A DNA stretch of 64,000 nt from CBDFLT01 sp965249225 (GCA_965249225.1 CBDFLT010000004.1:20425-84424), one strand, 5' to 3'. Numbered from the stretch's first letter, positions 17,008-26,147 are shown. Notes: a model not told the origin generated them from the sequence alone. Translations and numbers: made by a program.

Positions 17008-18021
17008 TTGACCGTCCTCTATATAGCATCGGACCAGCCCGGCGCGGGTAAGACGGCCCTGTGCACCACATTGGCCCACAAGCTGGCCCAGCAGGGGAAA
17101 TCGACCGCCGTCTTTAAACCCATCGCAAAAGCGGATGGCGAGGGCGACTCCGACCCAGACGGTCATGTTTACAAGAGGCTCCTGGGTCAAAAGGTCGACG
17201 GCTGGCCCGGGTCGCCGCCCAGCAAGGGGCTAACGGCAGCCGCGGTGAAGGAGATCAAGGCGACGTTCAAGGGGGTCTCGAAAGGAAAGGACGTCGTCAT
17301 CGTCGAGGGGTCCAGCGCCCTGTCCGACTCCGACGCGAACCGACTGGCCACCTCTCTGGATGCCTCGGCGGTGGTCGTGACCCGCTATCAACCCGGCCTG
17401 GATACCGACCGGCTGGCTCACTGGCGCGAGGTGTTCGGCGACCGCCTGGCGGGGTTCGTAATAAACGGCCTCACCCGCTACCAGGGAACAGAGGCGAGGA
17501 CTAGCGTGCTTCCCGCCCTCGAATCCGCGGGCATGGTGTCTCTCGGCATAATCCCGGAGGACCGGAGGCTCCTGGCCGTTACCGTCGAGGAGGTCGCGGC
17601 TCATCTCGACGGCCGGTTCATAACATGTGCGGAGAAGGCCGATAACCTGGTGGAGCACTTTCTGATCGGTGGCTGGACCATGGATGCCGGCGAGCTGTAC
17701 TTCGGCCTCCACGAGAACAAGGCCGTCATAACCCGTGGCGACCGGCCCGACATGCAGATGGCATGCCTGGCCACGCCGACGGCATGCCTGGTGGCCACAA
17801 AGGGAGTAGAGCCCATCGAGTACGTTATCTACGAGGCCAAAGAGGAAGAGGTGCCGGTCATCGTGGTCGAAGCCGACACCCTTGCCACGATGGACGCGCT
17901 GAACTCGGTGTACAAAAGAGCGCGCTTCGATCACCCGGCGAAACTGGCGCGGTTCAGCGAGCTGCTGGACGAGCACATGGACCTTGGTGCTCTGTACGCC
18001 ACGCTGGGCGTGGCCGGCTAA
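17008..18021 (+). CDS. BioD-like P-loop / DRTGG-domain protein (Pta N-terminal type)
   Basis: A 337-residue cytoplasmic protein that resembles the N-terminal regulatory half of long phosphotransacetylases. It has an AAA/BioD-type P-loop domain (SDQPGAGKTAL, residues 8-18; VVIVEGSSAL near 98; VVTRYQPG near 127), then a DRTGG domain (about 215-320: LYFGLHENKAVITRGDRPDMQMACLA and later helices). The phosphate acetyl/butyryltransferase catalytic domain is absent. Stand-alone versions are known but their function is not settled. The start is TTG 17008 behind CAGGGAGA. It heads a plus-strand run into speD and speE, with a 134-bp gap, so it is probably a separate unit. Confidence 0.8.
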   Translation: MTVLYIASDQPGAGKTALCTTLAHKLAQQGKSTAVFKPIAKADGEGDSDPDGHVYKRLLGQKVDGWPGSPPSKGLTAAAVKEIKATFKGVSKGKDVVIVEGSSALSDSDANRLATSLDASAVVVTRYQPGLDTDRLAHWREVFGDRLAGFVINGLTRYQGTEARTSVLPALESAGMVSLGIIPEDRRLLAVTVEEVAAHLDGRFITCAEKADNLVEHFLIGGWTMDAGELYFGLHENKAVITRGDRPDMQMACLATPTACLVATKGVEPIEYVIYEAKEEEVPVIVVEADTLATMDALNSVYKRARFDHPAKLARFSELLDEHMDLGALYATLGVAG

Positions 18022-18155
18022 TCGGTTTCGCGTCCATTCCATCGTCCGTTAGGCCCCACCAAATCTCAAGTAGCGATTGTTGTGTCCGCGGTGATTGATG
18101 TATACTCAACGCTCGCCTGCTTCGCCAGCGAAATCCAAAACCGGAGGGAAGGTGA

Positions 18156-18527
18156 TTGAATGCGCTGGGTACACATCTGCTCATCGACTTAAAGGAGTGC
18201 AACCCCGAACTTCTCAACAACGTCTCCTATATAAAGGCAGCGATGGTGGGTGCGGCGGAGGCGGCCGGGGCGACGGTGTTGGGAGACAGCTTTCATAAGT
18301 TCGAGCCGGTGGGAGTTACCGGGGTCGTAGTCGTATCCGAATCTCACTTATGTATCCATACCTGGCCTGAATACGGATACGCAGCCGTCGACATTTTCAC
18401 CTGCGGCAAAGCGTTCAAGCCGCACGATGCGGCCAGCCTGATCATCGAACGCCTCGAGTGCACTCAGTCCTCTATTAAGGAAGTCCAGCGTGGGTTCCTT
18501 CCGCAACTGACGGCCTCGCCGGTCTAA
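18156..18527 (+). CDS. speD: S-adenosylmethionine decarboxylase proenzyme (SpeH class)
   Basis: This enzyme makes decarboxylated SAM, the aminopropyl donor for spermidine. The 123-residue proenzyme has the bacterial/archaeal class 1b pattern. The self-cleavage site E62-S63 lies in SESHLCIHTWPE, with Ser63 becoming the pyruvoyl group. His68 and Cys83 (DIFTCG) are the conserved processing and catalytic residues. The start is TTG 18156 after GGAGGGAAGG; no in-frame ATG gives the conserved N-terminus GTHLLIDL. It is followed after 10 bp by speE, giving a complete spermidine branch from putrescine. Confidence 0.94.
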   Translation: MNALGTHLLIDLKECNPELLNNVSYIKAAMVGAAEAAGATVLGDSFHKFEPVGVTGVVVVSESHLCIHTWPEYGYAAVDIFTCGKAFKPHDAASLIIERLECTQSSIKEVQRGFLPQLTASPV

Positions 18528-18537
18528 TCAGAGCACG

Positions 18538-19455
18538 ATGGTCACCCCGGACGGACTGTGGCATACCGAGCACAACACCCCCGATCTGCTGACATCCGAG
18601 CGGGTCGAAAGGGTCATATTCAGCGGCCGCACCCCTTACCAGAAGGTCGAAATTCAGGAAGGCACCTTCTTCGGTAAAAGCCTCATACTCGACGACAAGA
18701 CACAGTCCACGGAAGTCGACGAGTTCATCTACCACGAAACCCTGGTCCAGCCCAGCATGTTGGCGCACCCAGGCCCACGCGAGGTCTTCATCGCGGGCGG
18801 CGGCGAGGGCGCCACGGCGCGAGAGGCGCTTGCCCACAAGTCTGTCGAACGGGTGACCATGGTGGACATCGACCGTGAGGTCGTTGAGTTGTGCAGGCAG
18901 CACCTACCCCACTTCAGCCGGGGCGCGTTCGACGACCCCAGGCTGGAGCTTCACTTCGCCGACGCCCTCAAGTATCTGGAGGACACGTCCGACAAGTACG
19001 ACGTCGTCATCATCGACGTGCCGGACCCTCTTGAAGCGGGGCCCGCGTACCTGCTCTACACCCGGGAGTTTTACGAGCTGCTCCACGACAGGCTAAACCC
19101 CAACGGTATGATAGTCACCCACGCCGGGCCAAGCGGTCCGGTCCTGCACAAGCAGTGTTTCTCCGTGGTGGCCAGGACGATAGGCTCCGTGTTCCCCTCG
19201 ATGCATCCCTACGAGACGTTCGTGCCCGCCTTTGGCGGCACCTGGGGCTTCGTGCTGGGCTCAATGGGACCGGACCCGGCGGCTCTATCCGCCGAAGACG
19301 TGGACACACGTATCGCCAAGCGCGTCACCCACACCCTGCAGCACTTCGACGGCGTAACCCAGCAAGGGATGTTCTCGACGCCGAAGTACCTGCGGCAGGC
19401 CCTGGCCGACGAGACGAGGGTCATAACCAGGGACAACCCTCTCTACGTCTCCTGA
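18538..19455 (+). CDS. speE: Spermidine synthase (polyamine aminopropyltransferase)
   Basis: This enzyme transfers the aminopropyl group from decarboxylated SAM to putrescine. The 305-residue product shows the expected substrate-binding order: DKTQSTEVDEFIYHE near 53-67, the Rossmann glycine loop AGGGEGATAREAL near 84-96, MVDIDREVVELC near 106-117, then DALKYLE and VIIDVPDPLEAGPAYLLYT (catalytic Asp region). It overlaps no other gene and starts 10 bp after speD, so the two are co-expressed. Confidence 0.94.
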   Translation: MVTPDGLWHTEHNTPDLLTSERVERVIFSGRTPYQKVEIQEGTFFGKSLILDDKTQSTEVDEFIYHETLVQPSMLAHPGPREVFIAGGGEGATAREALAHKSVERVTMVDIDREVVELCRQHLPHFSRGAFDDPRLELHFADALKYLEDTSDKYDVVIIDVPDPLEAGPAYLLYTREFYELLHDRLNPNGMIVTHAGPSGPVLHKQCFSVVARTIGSVFPSMHPYETFVPAFGGTWGFVLGSMGPDPAALSAEDVDTRIAKRVTHTLQHFDGVTQQGMFSTPKYLRQALADETRVITRDNPLYVS

Positions 19456-19649
19456 CTCCCCAGCATCCCCCTCTGATCCATTGCTTCCAGAACTGCAAGT
19501 CTGGCGACCGCCCTCGCCTGACGGTTGGTCATACTGACGTCGAAGAATGACAGTCCCTTAATACCTAAGCAGTCAACCTCACGGTGGCCACCACGATGCG
19601 GCTCACCGCGAGACCCAGACCCCACTCGGAACCACCGGAGCGCCGATGC

Positions 19650-19655
19650 TATAAT
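19650..19655 (+). promoter_or_regulatory. -10 box of pcrA
   Basis: A perfect TATAAT ends 17 bp before the GTG start of the helicase gene, so the mRNA would have almost no leader. No clear TTGACA is seen at 16-18 bp upstream. Confidence 0.5.
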
Positions 19656-19672
19656 GGCCGCGAGGTAGAAGA

Positions 19673-21907
19673 GTGGCCAGCGACATCCTCGAGGGACTCA
19701 ATCCCAACCAGCGAGAAGCCGTCGAGACGATCGAAGGGCCGCTGCTGATCATCGCCGGCCCGGGCAGCGGCAAGACCCGAGTCATAACGCACCGGATCGC
19801 CTACCTGGTGCGGGTCTGCGGTGTGACCCCCTACCGGATAGCCGCCGTGACCTTCACCAACAAGGCCGCGCGAGAGATGCGGGAGCGCCTCGTTCCCCTC
19901 CTCGGTAAGGGCGACCAGGACTTGAACGTAGGCACGTTCCACTCCTTCTGCGCCATGATTTTGCGCCGAGAGGGCGATCACATAGGTCTGGACCGCAACT
20001 TCACCATCTACGACGACGACGACCAGATCTCTCTAATAAAGCGGAGCATGGGCGAAATAGGCGTCGATCCCAAGAGCTTCGCCCCAAGAGCCGTCCTTTC
20101 GGCCATCTCCCGCGCCAAGAGCCAGCTCATAACCGCCGAGGGGTTCGCGCTGAAGCGTGAAAACTACTTCGACGAGGTGGTCCACCGTGTCTACGAGCGC
20201 TACGACGCCCTGCTGGCCCAGAGCTCGGCGGTGGACTTCGACGACATTCTGCTGAAGACGTACCAGCTATTCGAGAGCGTCCCTCAGGTATCGTCCAAAT
20301 ACCAGGACCGGTTTGTCCACTTCATGATAGACGAGTTCCAGGATACCAACGTGGTTCAGTACGCCATCGCCAAGCAGCTGTCCGAGGGGTATCGCAACAT
20401 CTGCGTGGTGGGCGACCCAGACCAGTCGATTTATGCCTGGCGTAACGCCGACATCCGCAACATTCTCAGCTTCCAGCACGACTATCCCGAGGCCAAGGTC
20501 ATCACACTGGACGAGAACTACCGGTCGTCCCAGACGATCCTGGACACCGCTGAACAGGTCATCTCATCCAACCGTCAGAGGGTTAAGAAGGAGCTGTGGA
20601 CGCAGAACGGGAAGGGCGTGCCCATCGTCGTCCACGAGGGGTACAACGAGGAGGAAGAGGCCCAGTTCGTGGTGAAAGAGGTCCAGAACCTGGCCCGCGA
20701 GGCATCCCTCGACCTCGGCGACATGGCGGTGATGTACCGCGTGAACGCTCAGTCCCGAGCGCTGGAGGAGGCGTGTCTGCGCTATGGGCTCCCGTATCAA
20801 CTGGTGGGTAGTATCAGGTTCTACCAGCGCCAGGAGATCAAAGACCTGGCCGCATACCTCAGGGTGATGGCCAACCCCACAGACGACGTCAGCCTCGCCA
20901 GGATCATCAACGTGCCCACGAGAGGCATCGGCCAGCGGACCGTAGACGACCTGACGCGGTACGCGCGCGATTCGGGCTGCTCCATGTTCGCCGCTATCCA
21001 GGCTCTCGCCGGCGACGAGGACAAGCGATCCGAATCGCCTTTCCCAACACGATCGGCCCAAGTCCTGATGAATTTCCACAACCTGATGGAGGGCCTGGCG
21101 GAGCAAAGCCAGACCCTTGACTTGGTCGAGCTGATCGACGTGGTGCTGGAGCGCACGGGGTACAAGCGACATCTACTGGAGGAGGACGATCGAGGTGAGG
21201 AACGCTGGGAGAACCTACAGGAGCTCAGGAGCCTGGCGCGCGACTACGTGTACCTGGGGATGCGCGAGGGGCTGACGGCGTTCCTGGAGCATATCAGCCT
21301 CGTGAGCGACATAGACAGGTACGAAAACAAGGTTGACGCGGTAACGCTCATCACCCTTCACCAGGCAAAGGGACTCGAGTTCCCTGTGGTGTTCATCGTC
21401 GGCCTGGAGGAGGGCATCCTTCCCCACGTGCGCTCCATGGACGACCTCGAGGAGCTGGAGGAGGAGCGTCGTCTGTTGTACGTGGGAGTGACCAGGGCGA
21501 AGGACCGCGTTTATCTGGTGCGGGCCTTTCGACGCGGGTTCCGCGGAGGCGGTGAGCCGGGCCTGCCATCCCGCTTCCTGTCTGACATACCCCAGGAACT
21601 GATGGTGGCGGCTAAAGCCCCGTCCAGGAAGGTGCGCACTTCGCCAGGCTGGACGCACCGCGGAAGGAAACCGACGACAGTTGCCGTGGGCTCGGAGTCC
21701 AAACACGGCACCACAGACGAAGCGCCCGCTGCAATGGAGGTCCAGCTCACGACCGGGGACAAGGTCCGTCATTCTATCTTCGGCGAGGGGATGGTCATCA
21801 GCTGTAAGCCCGCCCACGGCGACGTCGAGGTTACGGTAGCCTTCGACGACGGACAGGGGATCAAGCGGCTGCTGCTCAGCCTCGCACCCCTAGAGAAGCT
21901 GGGCTAG
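19673..21907 (+). CDS. pcrA: ATP-dependent DNA helicase PcrA/UvrD
   Basis: This superfamily 1A 3'-5' helicase is used in nucleotide excision repair, mismatch repair and clearing of RecA and transcription complexes. The 744-residue product has motif I AGPGSGKT (K34), motif Ia FTNKAAREM, motif II DEFQDTN (D220-D224), motif III GDPDQSIYAWRNAD, motif IV ENYRSSQTI, motif V TLHQAKGLEFPVVFIVG and motif VI LLYVGVTRAKD. The last 55 residues (GDKVRHSIFGEGMV...) form the PcrA-type C-terminal Tudor-like domain that binds RNA polymerase. The start is GTG 19673 directly behind a -10 box. Confidence 0.96.
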   Translation: MASDILEGLNPNQREAVETIEGPLLIIAGPGSGKTRVITHRIAYLVRVCGVTPYRIAAVTFTNKAAREMRERLVPLLGKGDQDLNVGTFHSFCAMILRREGDHIGLDRNFTIYDDDDQISLIKRSMGEIGVDPKSFAPRAVLSAISRAKSQLITAEGFALKRENYFDEVVHRVYERYDALLAQSSAVDFDDILLKTYQLFESVPQVSSKYQDRFVHFMIDEFQDTNVVQYAIAKQLSEGYRNICVVGDPDQSIYAWRNADIRNILSFQHDYPEAKVITLDENYRSSQTILDTAEQVISSNRQRVKKELWTQNGKGVPIVVHEGYNEEEEAQFVVKEVQNLAREASLDLGDMAVMYRVNAQSRALEEACLRYGLPYQLVGSIRFYQRQEIKDLAAYLRVMANPTDDVSLARIINVPTRGIGQRTVDDLTRYARDSGCSMFAAIQALAGDEDKRSESPFPTRSAQVLMNFHNLMEGLAEQSQTLDLVELIDVVLERTGYKRHLLEEDDRGEERWENLQELRSLARDYVYLGMREGLTAFLEHISLVSDIDRYENKVDAVTLITLHQAKGLEFPVVFIVGLEEGILPHVRSMDDLEELEEERRLLYVGVTRAKDRVYLVRAFRRGFRGGGEPGLPSRFLSDIPQELMVAAKAPSRKVRTSPGWTHRGRKPTTVAVGSESKHGTTDEAPAAMEVQLTTGDKVRHSIFGEGMVISCKPAHGDVEVTVAFDDGQGIKRLLLSLAPLEKLG

Positions 21908-21975
21908 AGTCGGGAGCGCCCATACACCCGCCGGACAACAGCTTCTTTAGAGGTGGCCCTTTTTCTATAAGGATG

Positions 21976-22074
21976 GGGTCCTTCCGCGGAAGGACCTAGG
22001 GCGGGTGGGAAAATCTACCCTGAGAGTAGGGAGTCCGCACCCAAGGACGAAATAAGAGCTTTGAAATAACCTCT
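21976..22074 (+). promoter_or_regulatory. 20-bp palindrome and leader-like element E2 before the first MaoC gene
   Basis: GGTCCTTCCGCGGAAGGACC at 21976-21995 is a perfect palindrome just after pcrA. It is followed at 21997-22074 by a copy of the recurrent element: GGGCGGGTGGGAAAATCTAC, a CTAC...GTAG hairpin, then GAGCTTTGAAATAACC. The second MaoC gene has a similar element (22669-22740), and the hairpin there keeps pairing with changed bases (CTAC/GTGG). That favours an RNA structure, but the function is unknown. Confidence 0.45.
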
Positions 22075-22096
22075 ACCCTGGGCCTGGAGAGAACAG

Positions 22097-22573
22097 ATGC
22101 GTGAAGAATCGGTAATCACCCAAGCCATGCGGGACGCCGTAGGCACCGAGACCGAGCCGGTGACCTACGATGTGGAAAAGGGCGCCATCATCAGATTCGC
22201 CGAGGCGATAGGCGACCCGAACCCCTTGTTTAACGATGAAGTAGCCGCACGTCGCACGCGTTACGGCGGTCTGATCGCTCCGCCAACGTTCCTGCGCTCG
22301 TTGAGTCCCGGCGGCCTCCCCAAGACCACCGTCGAGAGTCCCTACGGCGCGATTCTGGACGGCGGCAGCGAGTGGGAGTACTTCGAGCCGGTGAGGCCGG
22401 GCGACAGGATCACTATCACCACCAAGGTCTCTGATATTTACGAGCGCACGGGCCGCCTGGGAAACATGCTGTTCATCATCACCGACACCAATTACACGAA
22501 CCAGTTCGGCAAGGTGGCGGCCACCCAGCGAAGCGTGGGCATAAGCTACGAGCCGCCCGAAAAGAAGGACTAG
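22097..22573 (+). CDS. MaoC-like hot-dog protein, probable non-catalytic dehydratase subunit
   Basis: A 158-residue single hot-dog protein of the FAS1-DH/MaoC N-terminal type. The place of the catalytic D-x4-H dyad reads D40-P-N-P-L-F45, so the His is replaced by Phe. The rest of the fold is recognisable (GGLIAPPTFLRSL, PVRPGDRITITTKVSDIYER). In HadAB/HadBC-like (R)-hydratases, one subunit lacks the dyad and shapes the acyl pocket. The next gene carries an intact dyad, so the two probably form a heteromeric 3-hydroxyacyl hydratase/dehydratase. The genes are 212 bp apart and each has its own leader-like element. Confidence 0.82.
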   Translation: MREESVITQAMRDAVGTETEPVTYDVEKGAIIRFAEAIGDPNPLFNDEVAARRTRYGGLIAPPTFLRSLSPGGLPKTTVESPYGAILDGGSEWEYFEPVRPGDRITITTKVSDIYERTGRLGNMLFIITDTNYTNQFGKVAATQRSVGISYEPPEKKD

Positions 22574-22668
22574 CGGCGGTCCGATGCGGGCGCGAATAAC
22601 TACCTTGGAAAAGGAGGTCTGGCCCAGCCAACGAGCCACTTAGAGGGAGGGGTGACCCCAGACACCGC

Positions 22669-22740
22669 CCAGGGCGGGTTGGGTGGGAAATCTACCCCGG
22701 GGGTGGGGAGTCACACCAAAGGGCACAATAACCCCTACAC
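22669..22740 (+). promoter_or_regulatory. Recurrent leader-like element (E3)
   Basis: This is the second of the MaoC-associated copies: GGGCGGGTTGGGTGGGAAAT, then a hairpin CTAC...GTGG and GGGGAGTCACACC. It is preceded by the perfect inverted repeat CCGCCC-A-GGGCGG (about 22666-22678). Its alignment with E2 runs for about 50 nt. Confidence 0.4.
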
Positions 22741-22785
22741 ACACCAACTATCAGCGCAAGGCCAGCACCCTAGGAGCAACAAACC

Positions 22786-23226
22786 ATGACAGACCAGCTT
22801 TACTACGAAGACGTCGATGAGGAGATGGAGCTCCCCGCGCTTCGGAAAGACCCCACGACCCAGCAGTTGGTCAAGTACGCCGGAGCGTCGAGAGACTTCT
22901 ACCAAATCCACTACGACAAGGACTTCGCGCTCAGCAACGGCCTCCCAGGCGTCATCCTCCAGGGTGCACTCAGGAACGCGTTCCTAGGCCATCTGGTGAC
23001 CGACTGGATCGGCGAGCACGGGACGCTGAAGAAGCTCAGCGCTCAGTACCGCGGCATGGACCCCATCGGCGCAACCTACTTCGTCAAGGGGACCGTCAAG
23101 AAGAAGCACGTGCGTGGCGGGGAGCACATCGTGGAGTGTGAGCTGCGGGTGGAGAGCAGCGAGGGTAAGGCCACTACGTCGGGGTACGCGGTCGTAAGCC
23201 TTCCCTCTCGCCAGGCCGGGCCCTAG
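22786..23226 (+). CDS. MaoC-like dehydratase/hydratase, catalytic hot-dog subunit
   Basis: A 146-residue hot-dog protein with the MaoC hydratase motif: D37-F-Y-Q-I-H42 provides the Asp/His dyad that adds or removes water across the 2,3 double bond of enoyl thioesters. LPGVILQGALRNAFLGHL forms the central helix after it. It pairs with the preceding MaoC-like protein that has lost the His. The substrate (CoA or ACP ester, chain length) cannot be told from the sequence. Confidence 0.85.
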   Translation: MTDQLYYEDVDEEMELPALRKDPTTQQLVKYAGASRDFYQIHYDKDFALSNGLPGVILQGALRNAFLGHLVTDWIGEHGTLKKLSAQYRGMDPIGATYFVKGTVKKKHVRGGEHIVECELRVESSEGKATTSGYAVVSLPSRQAGP

Positions 23227-23258
23227 CCGGGCCGTATATACCGGAAGAATCCCGAACC

Positions 23259-23312
23259 TTGACACCAGCCCGAGGCATCATATATTATGTATTAACCCCC
23301 ACCCGGGGGGTA
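23259..23312 (+). promoter_or_regulatory. csoR-copA promoter with copper-type CsoR operator
   Basis: TTGACA (23259-23264) and TATTAT (23283-23288) are spaced 18 bp apart. Immediately downstream, around the predicted start point, lies the GC-rich inverted repeat ACCCCC-ACCC-GGGGGGT (about 23295-23311) followed by TATGGGTATA. CsoR operators are G/C-tract pseudo-palindromes over the promoter, so autoregulation of csoR-copA by the adjacent CsoR is expected. Confidence 0.75.
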
Positions 23313-23363
23313 TGGGTATAAACTAGTCCTCTAATGGGGACAATTTCACAAGAGGTTCTAAGA

Positions 23364-23660
23364 ATGGCAACGAAAAAAGAAACCGTCGACACTCTTCCAG
23401 ACCACAAGAAGGATGTCCTCAAGCGGCTGAGCTACATCGAGGGACATCTGGCCGGCATCCGCCGCATGATAGAGGAGGACAAGTACTGTGTCGACGTCTT
23501 GAAGCAGACCTTCGCCGTCCGCCGCGCCATCCAGAAGCTGGAATCGAGGATGCTGGATGGCCACCTCCACACATGCGTCATCGACGGTGTAAGAGGAGGA
23601 CGAGAGGACCAGGTCCTCACCGAGCTGGTGGAGCTGTACAGCCTGTCTGACAGGAGTTAG
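23364..23660 (+). CDS. csoR: Copper-sensing repressor CsoR
   Basis: A DUF156/CsoR-family all-helical repressor that leaves DNA on Cu(I) binding. From ATG 23364 (preceded by AGAGG) it has 98 residues. The Cu(I) triad is complete with canonical spacing: C42, then H67 (25 residues later) and C71 (4 later). The second-shell YIEGHLAGIRRMIEE helix is typical. An upstream ATG at 23334 lacks an SD. The stop lies 4 bp before copA, and the operator-like repeat sits in the shared promoter, so it regulates its own operon. Confidence 0.93.
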   Translation: MATKKETVDTLPDHKKDVLKRLSYIEGHLAGIRRMIEEDKYCVDVLKQTFAVRRAIQKLESRMLDGHLHTCVIDGVRGGREDQVLTELVELYSLSDRS

Positions 23661-23664
23661 TTGC

Positions 23665-26133
23665 GTGGCGACGGAGACCAAACAACGAATTACAGTGCCC
23701 ATCAAGGGCATGACCTGCGCCTCCTGCGTCTCCCATGTCACCAAGGCCCTTGGCGGCCTCCCCGGTGTGGAGGAGGTGAGCGTCAACCTGGCCACCGAGC
23801 GGGCCAGCCTGGCGGTTGGACACCAGCAGGTGGAGTTGGCCGACGTGGCCGATGCACTGGAAGACGCGGGGTACGGATTAGGGACCCAGAAGGTCACCCT
23901 CAACATCGGTGGAATGACCTGCGCCTCCTGCGTGGGCCACGTGGAACGCGCCCTCAGCGGCGTGCCGGGTGTAACCTCGGCCGCCGTCAACCTGGCGACG
24001 GAACGCGCCACAGTGGAGTACGTCCCGGGCGTCGGGGGCATATCGGACATGCGACAGGCGGTGGAGGACGCGGGCTACTCCGTGCCGGGTCTCGCCGACG
24101 AGTCCACGGACGGAGCCGCGACCCCCAAAAAACTGGGGATCCTGAAGGCCAAGTTCGCGTTCAGCCTGGCTGCCGCCGCCTCCATCATGACCTTGATGGC
24201 CATCTCATGGGTGAAATCGTCCCTACCCTTCAGCCTTGAGTACATCCTGTTGGCCCTGGCCACGCCCGTCCAGTTCTGGGCGGGCACGCAGTTTTACACG
24301 GCGGCCTGGGGCGCGCTCAAGCATCGCACCACCAACATGAACACGCTGATAGCCATGGGCACCTCGGTGGCCTACTTCTATAGCGCCGCGGTGACTTTCT
24401 TCGGAGACTCGTCCTTCTTTTCAAGCTATCCGACAGAGACGTACTTCGATACCTCCACCGCGATCATCGGCCTGGTCCTGCTGGGCAGGTTCCTCGAGGC
24501 CAGAGCCAAGAGCCGGGCGTCGAACGCGATCAAGGCGCTGATGGGACTCCAGCCCAAGACGGCCCGGACCATCAAGGACGGACGGGAGGCAGACGTACCC
24601 ATTGACGACCTGGCGGTTGGCGATGTGGTGGTCGTGAGGCCAGGTGAGAAGATACCCGTGGATGGCGAAGTGGTGGAAGGGGCCTCTTCGGTGGATGAGT
24701 CGATTCTGACCGGAGAAAGCGTGCCGGTCGAGAAGACGCCTGGAAGTCAGGTGTACGGGGCCACCATAAACCGGATGGGCAGCTTCATGTTCAGGGCCAC
24801 CAAAGTAGGCCGGGACACGATGCTGGCCCAGATCATACGGCTGGTGGAAGAGGCCCAAGGGTCCAAGGCGCCGATCCAGCGCCTGGCCGACGTGATATCG
24901 GCCTACTTCGTTCCCGCCGTCATCGCCGCGGCGGCCGGCACATTCTTGATTTGGCTGCTGGCCGGGCCCGACCCATCTTACGCCATTCTAACCGCGGTGG
25001 CGGTCCTCATCATCGCCTGCCCCTGCGCCCTGGGACTGGCCACACCCACCGCTATCATGGTGGGGACAGGCAGAGGCGCCCGGTCCGGTGTGCTGATACG
25101 AAGCGCCGAGGCGCTGGAGCGCGCGGGAAACATCGACGTGGTGATGCTCGACAAGACCGGCACTCTCACCGTGGGAAGGCCCACCGTAACAGACATCGTG
25201 GCCATCGGGACCACCGAGGACGAGCTGCTAAGGCTCGCCGCCTCCGCCGAGCGGGGGTCGGAACACCCTCTCGGCGAGGCGATCGTGGCCGCCGCCAAGG
25301 CCCGAGGCCTCAGCCTCGAGAGAGTTACCGATTTCAGCGCAGTTCCCGGATACGGAATCGAGGCCAGGGTCAACGGTGCGTCGTTGTCGCTGGGCAATAG
25401 GACCCTGATGGAGCGACACGGCGTCGCGATGGATGGGATGGCGACAAGAGCGGAGGACCTGTCCCGCCAGGGCAAGACCCCGATGTTCCTGGCGACCGAC
25501 GGACGGCTGCTGGGCGTCATCGCCGTTGCCGACGAGGTCAAGCCGGACTCGAAAGAGGCGGTGGGGTCGCTCCGCGATCAAGGACTGGAAGTGGTGATGC
25601 TGACGGGCGACAACAGGCGGACCGCCGATGCCGTCGCCGCACACCTGGGGATCGACCGCGTAGCCGCCGAGGTGCTGCCGGGGGACAAGGCGGACCAGGT
25701 TGCGGCGCTGCAACGGGAGGGCAAGACGGTGGCCATGGTGGGCGACGGCATAAACGACGCGCCCGCGCTGGCCCAGGCGGACGTGGGTATTGCCATAGGC
25801 ACCGGTACAGACGTGGCCATGGAGGCGGCCGATATCACGCTGGTCAGCGGCGACCTTCACGGCGTCGCCACCTCTATCGCACTCAGCAAGGCCACGATGC
25901 GGACAATCAAGCAGAACCTGCTGTGGGCCTTCGCCTACAACGTGGCATTGATACCTGTGGCCGCTGGAGTCCTGTACCCGATATTCTCGGGCGGCGTGCC
26001 TGATGTGCTCAGGCCGGTCCTGGGAGAAGTGGGCTTCTTGAATCCCATTTTGGCCGCGGGCGCCATGGCCCTTAGCTCCATTACCGTGGTCGGCAACTCG
26101 CTGCGCCTCAACAGGTTCAGGCCGCGGAACTAG
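23665..26133 (+). CDS. copA: Cu(I)-exporting P1B-type ATPase CopA
   Basis: An inner-membrane copper-efflux pump of 822 residues. Two N-terminal heavy-metal domains carry GMTCASC (C18/C21 and C86/C89). Membrane helices follow from about residue 165. The actuator loop has LTGES, the transmembrane metal site is CPC (452-454), the phosphorylation site is DKTGTLT (D496), the nucleotide-binding HP motif lies in SEHPLGEA, and the hinge is GDGINDAPAL. GTG at 23665 follows CAGGAG. It is co-transcribed with csoR and followed by a YHS-domain gene, a standard copper-homeostasis set. Confidence 0.96.
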   Translation: MATETKQRITVPIKGMTCASCVSHVTKALGGLPGVEEVSVNLATERASLAVGHQQVELADVADALEDAGYGLGTQKVTLNIGGMTCASCVGHVERALSGVPGVTSAAVNLATERATVEYVPGVGGISDMRQAVEDAGYSVPGLADESTDGAATPKKLGILKAKFAFSLAAAASIMTLMAISWVKSSLPFSLEYILLALATPVQFWAGTQFYTAAWGALKHRTTNMNTLIAMGTSVAYFYSAAVTFFGDSSFFSSYPTETYFDTSTAIIGLVLLGRFLEARAKSRASNAIKALMGLQPKTARTIKDGREADVPIDDLAVGDVVVVRPGEKIPVDGEVVEGASSVDESILTGESVPVEKTPGSQVYGATINRMGSFMFRATKVGRDTMLAQIIRLVEEAQGSKAPIQRLADVISAYFVPAVIAAAAGTFLIWLLAGPDPSYAILTAVAVLIIACPCALGLATPTAIMVGTGRGARSGVLIRSAEALERAGNIDVVMLDKTGTLTVGRPTVTDIVAIGTTEDELLRLAASAERGSEHPLGEAIVAAAKARGLSLERVTDFSAVPGYGIEARVNGASLSLGNRTLMERHGVAMDGMATRAEDLSRQGKTPMFLATDGRLLGVIAVADEVKPDSKEAVGSLRDQGLEVVMLTGDNRRTADAVAAHLGIDRVAAEVLPGDKADQVAALQREGKTVAMVGDGINDAPALAQADVGIAIGTGTDVAMEAADITLVSGDLHGVATSIALSKATMRTIKQNLLWAFAYNVALIPVAAGVLYPIFSGGVPDVLRPVLGEVGFLNPILAAGAMALSSITVVGNSLRLNRFRPRN

Positions 26134-26147
26134 ACGCCGGTGCACCC

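Noticed and set aside
22010..22035. TPP riboswitch suggested by CTGAGA upstream of the first MaoC gene
   Set aside because: The related element before the second MaoC gene lacks CTGAGA, and the other conserved TPP segments are absent.
23661..24239. Plus-strand frame overlapping the start of copA
   Set aside because: It is an Arg/Gly-rich shadow of the strongly supported copA frame.
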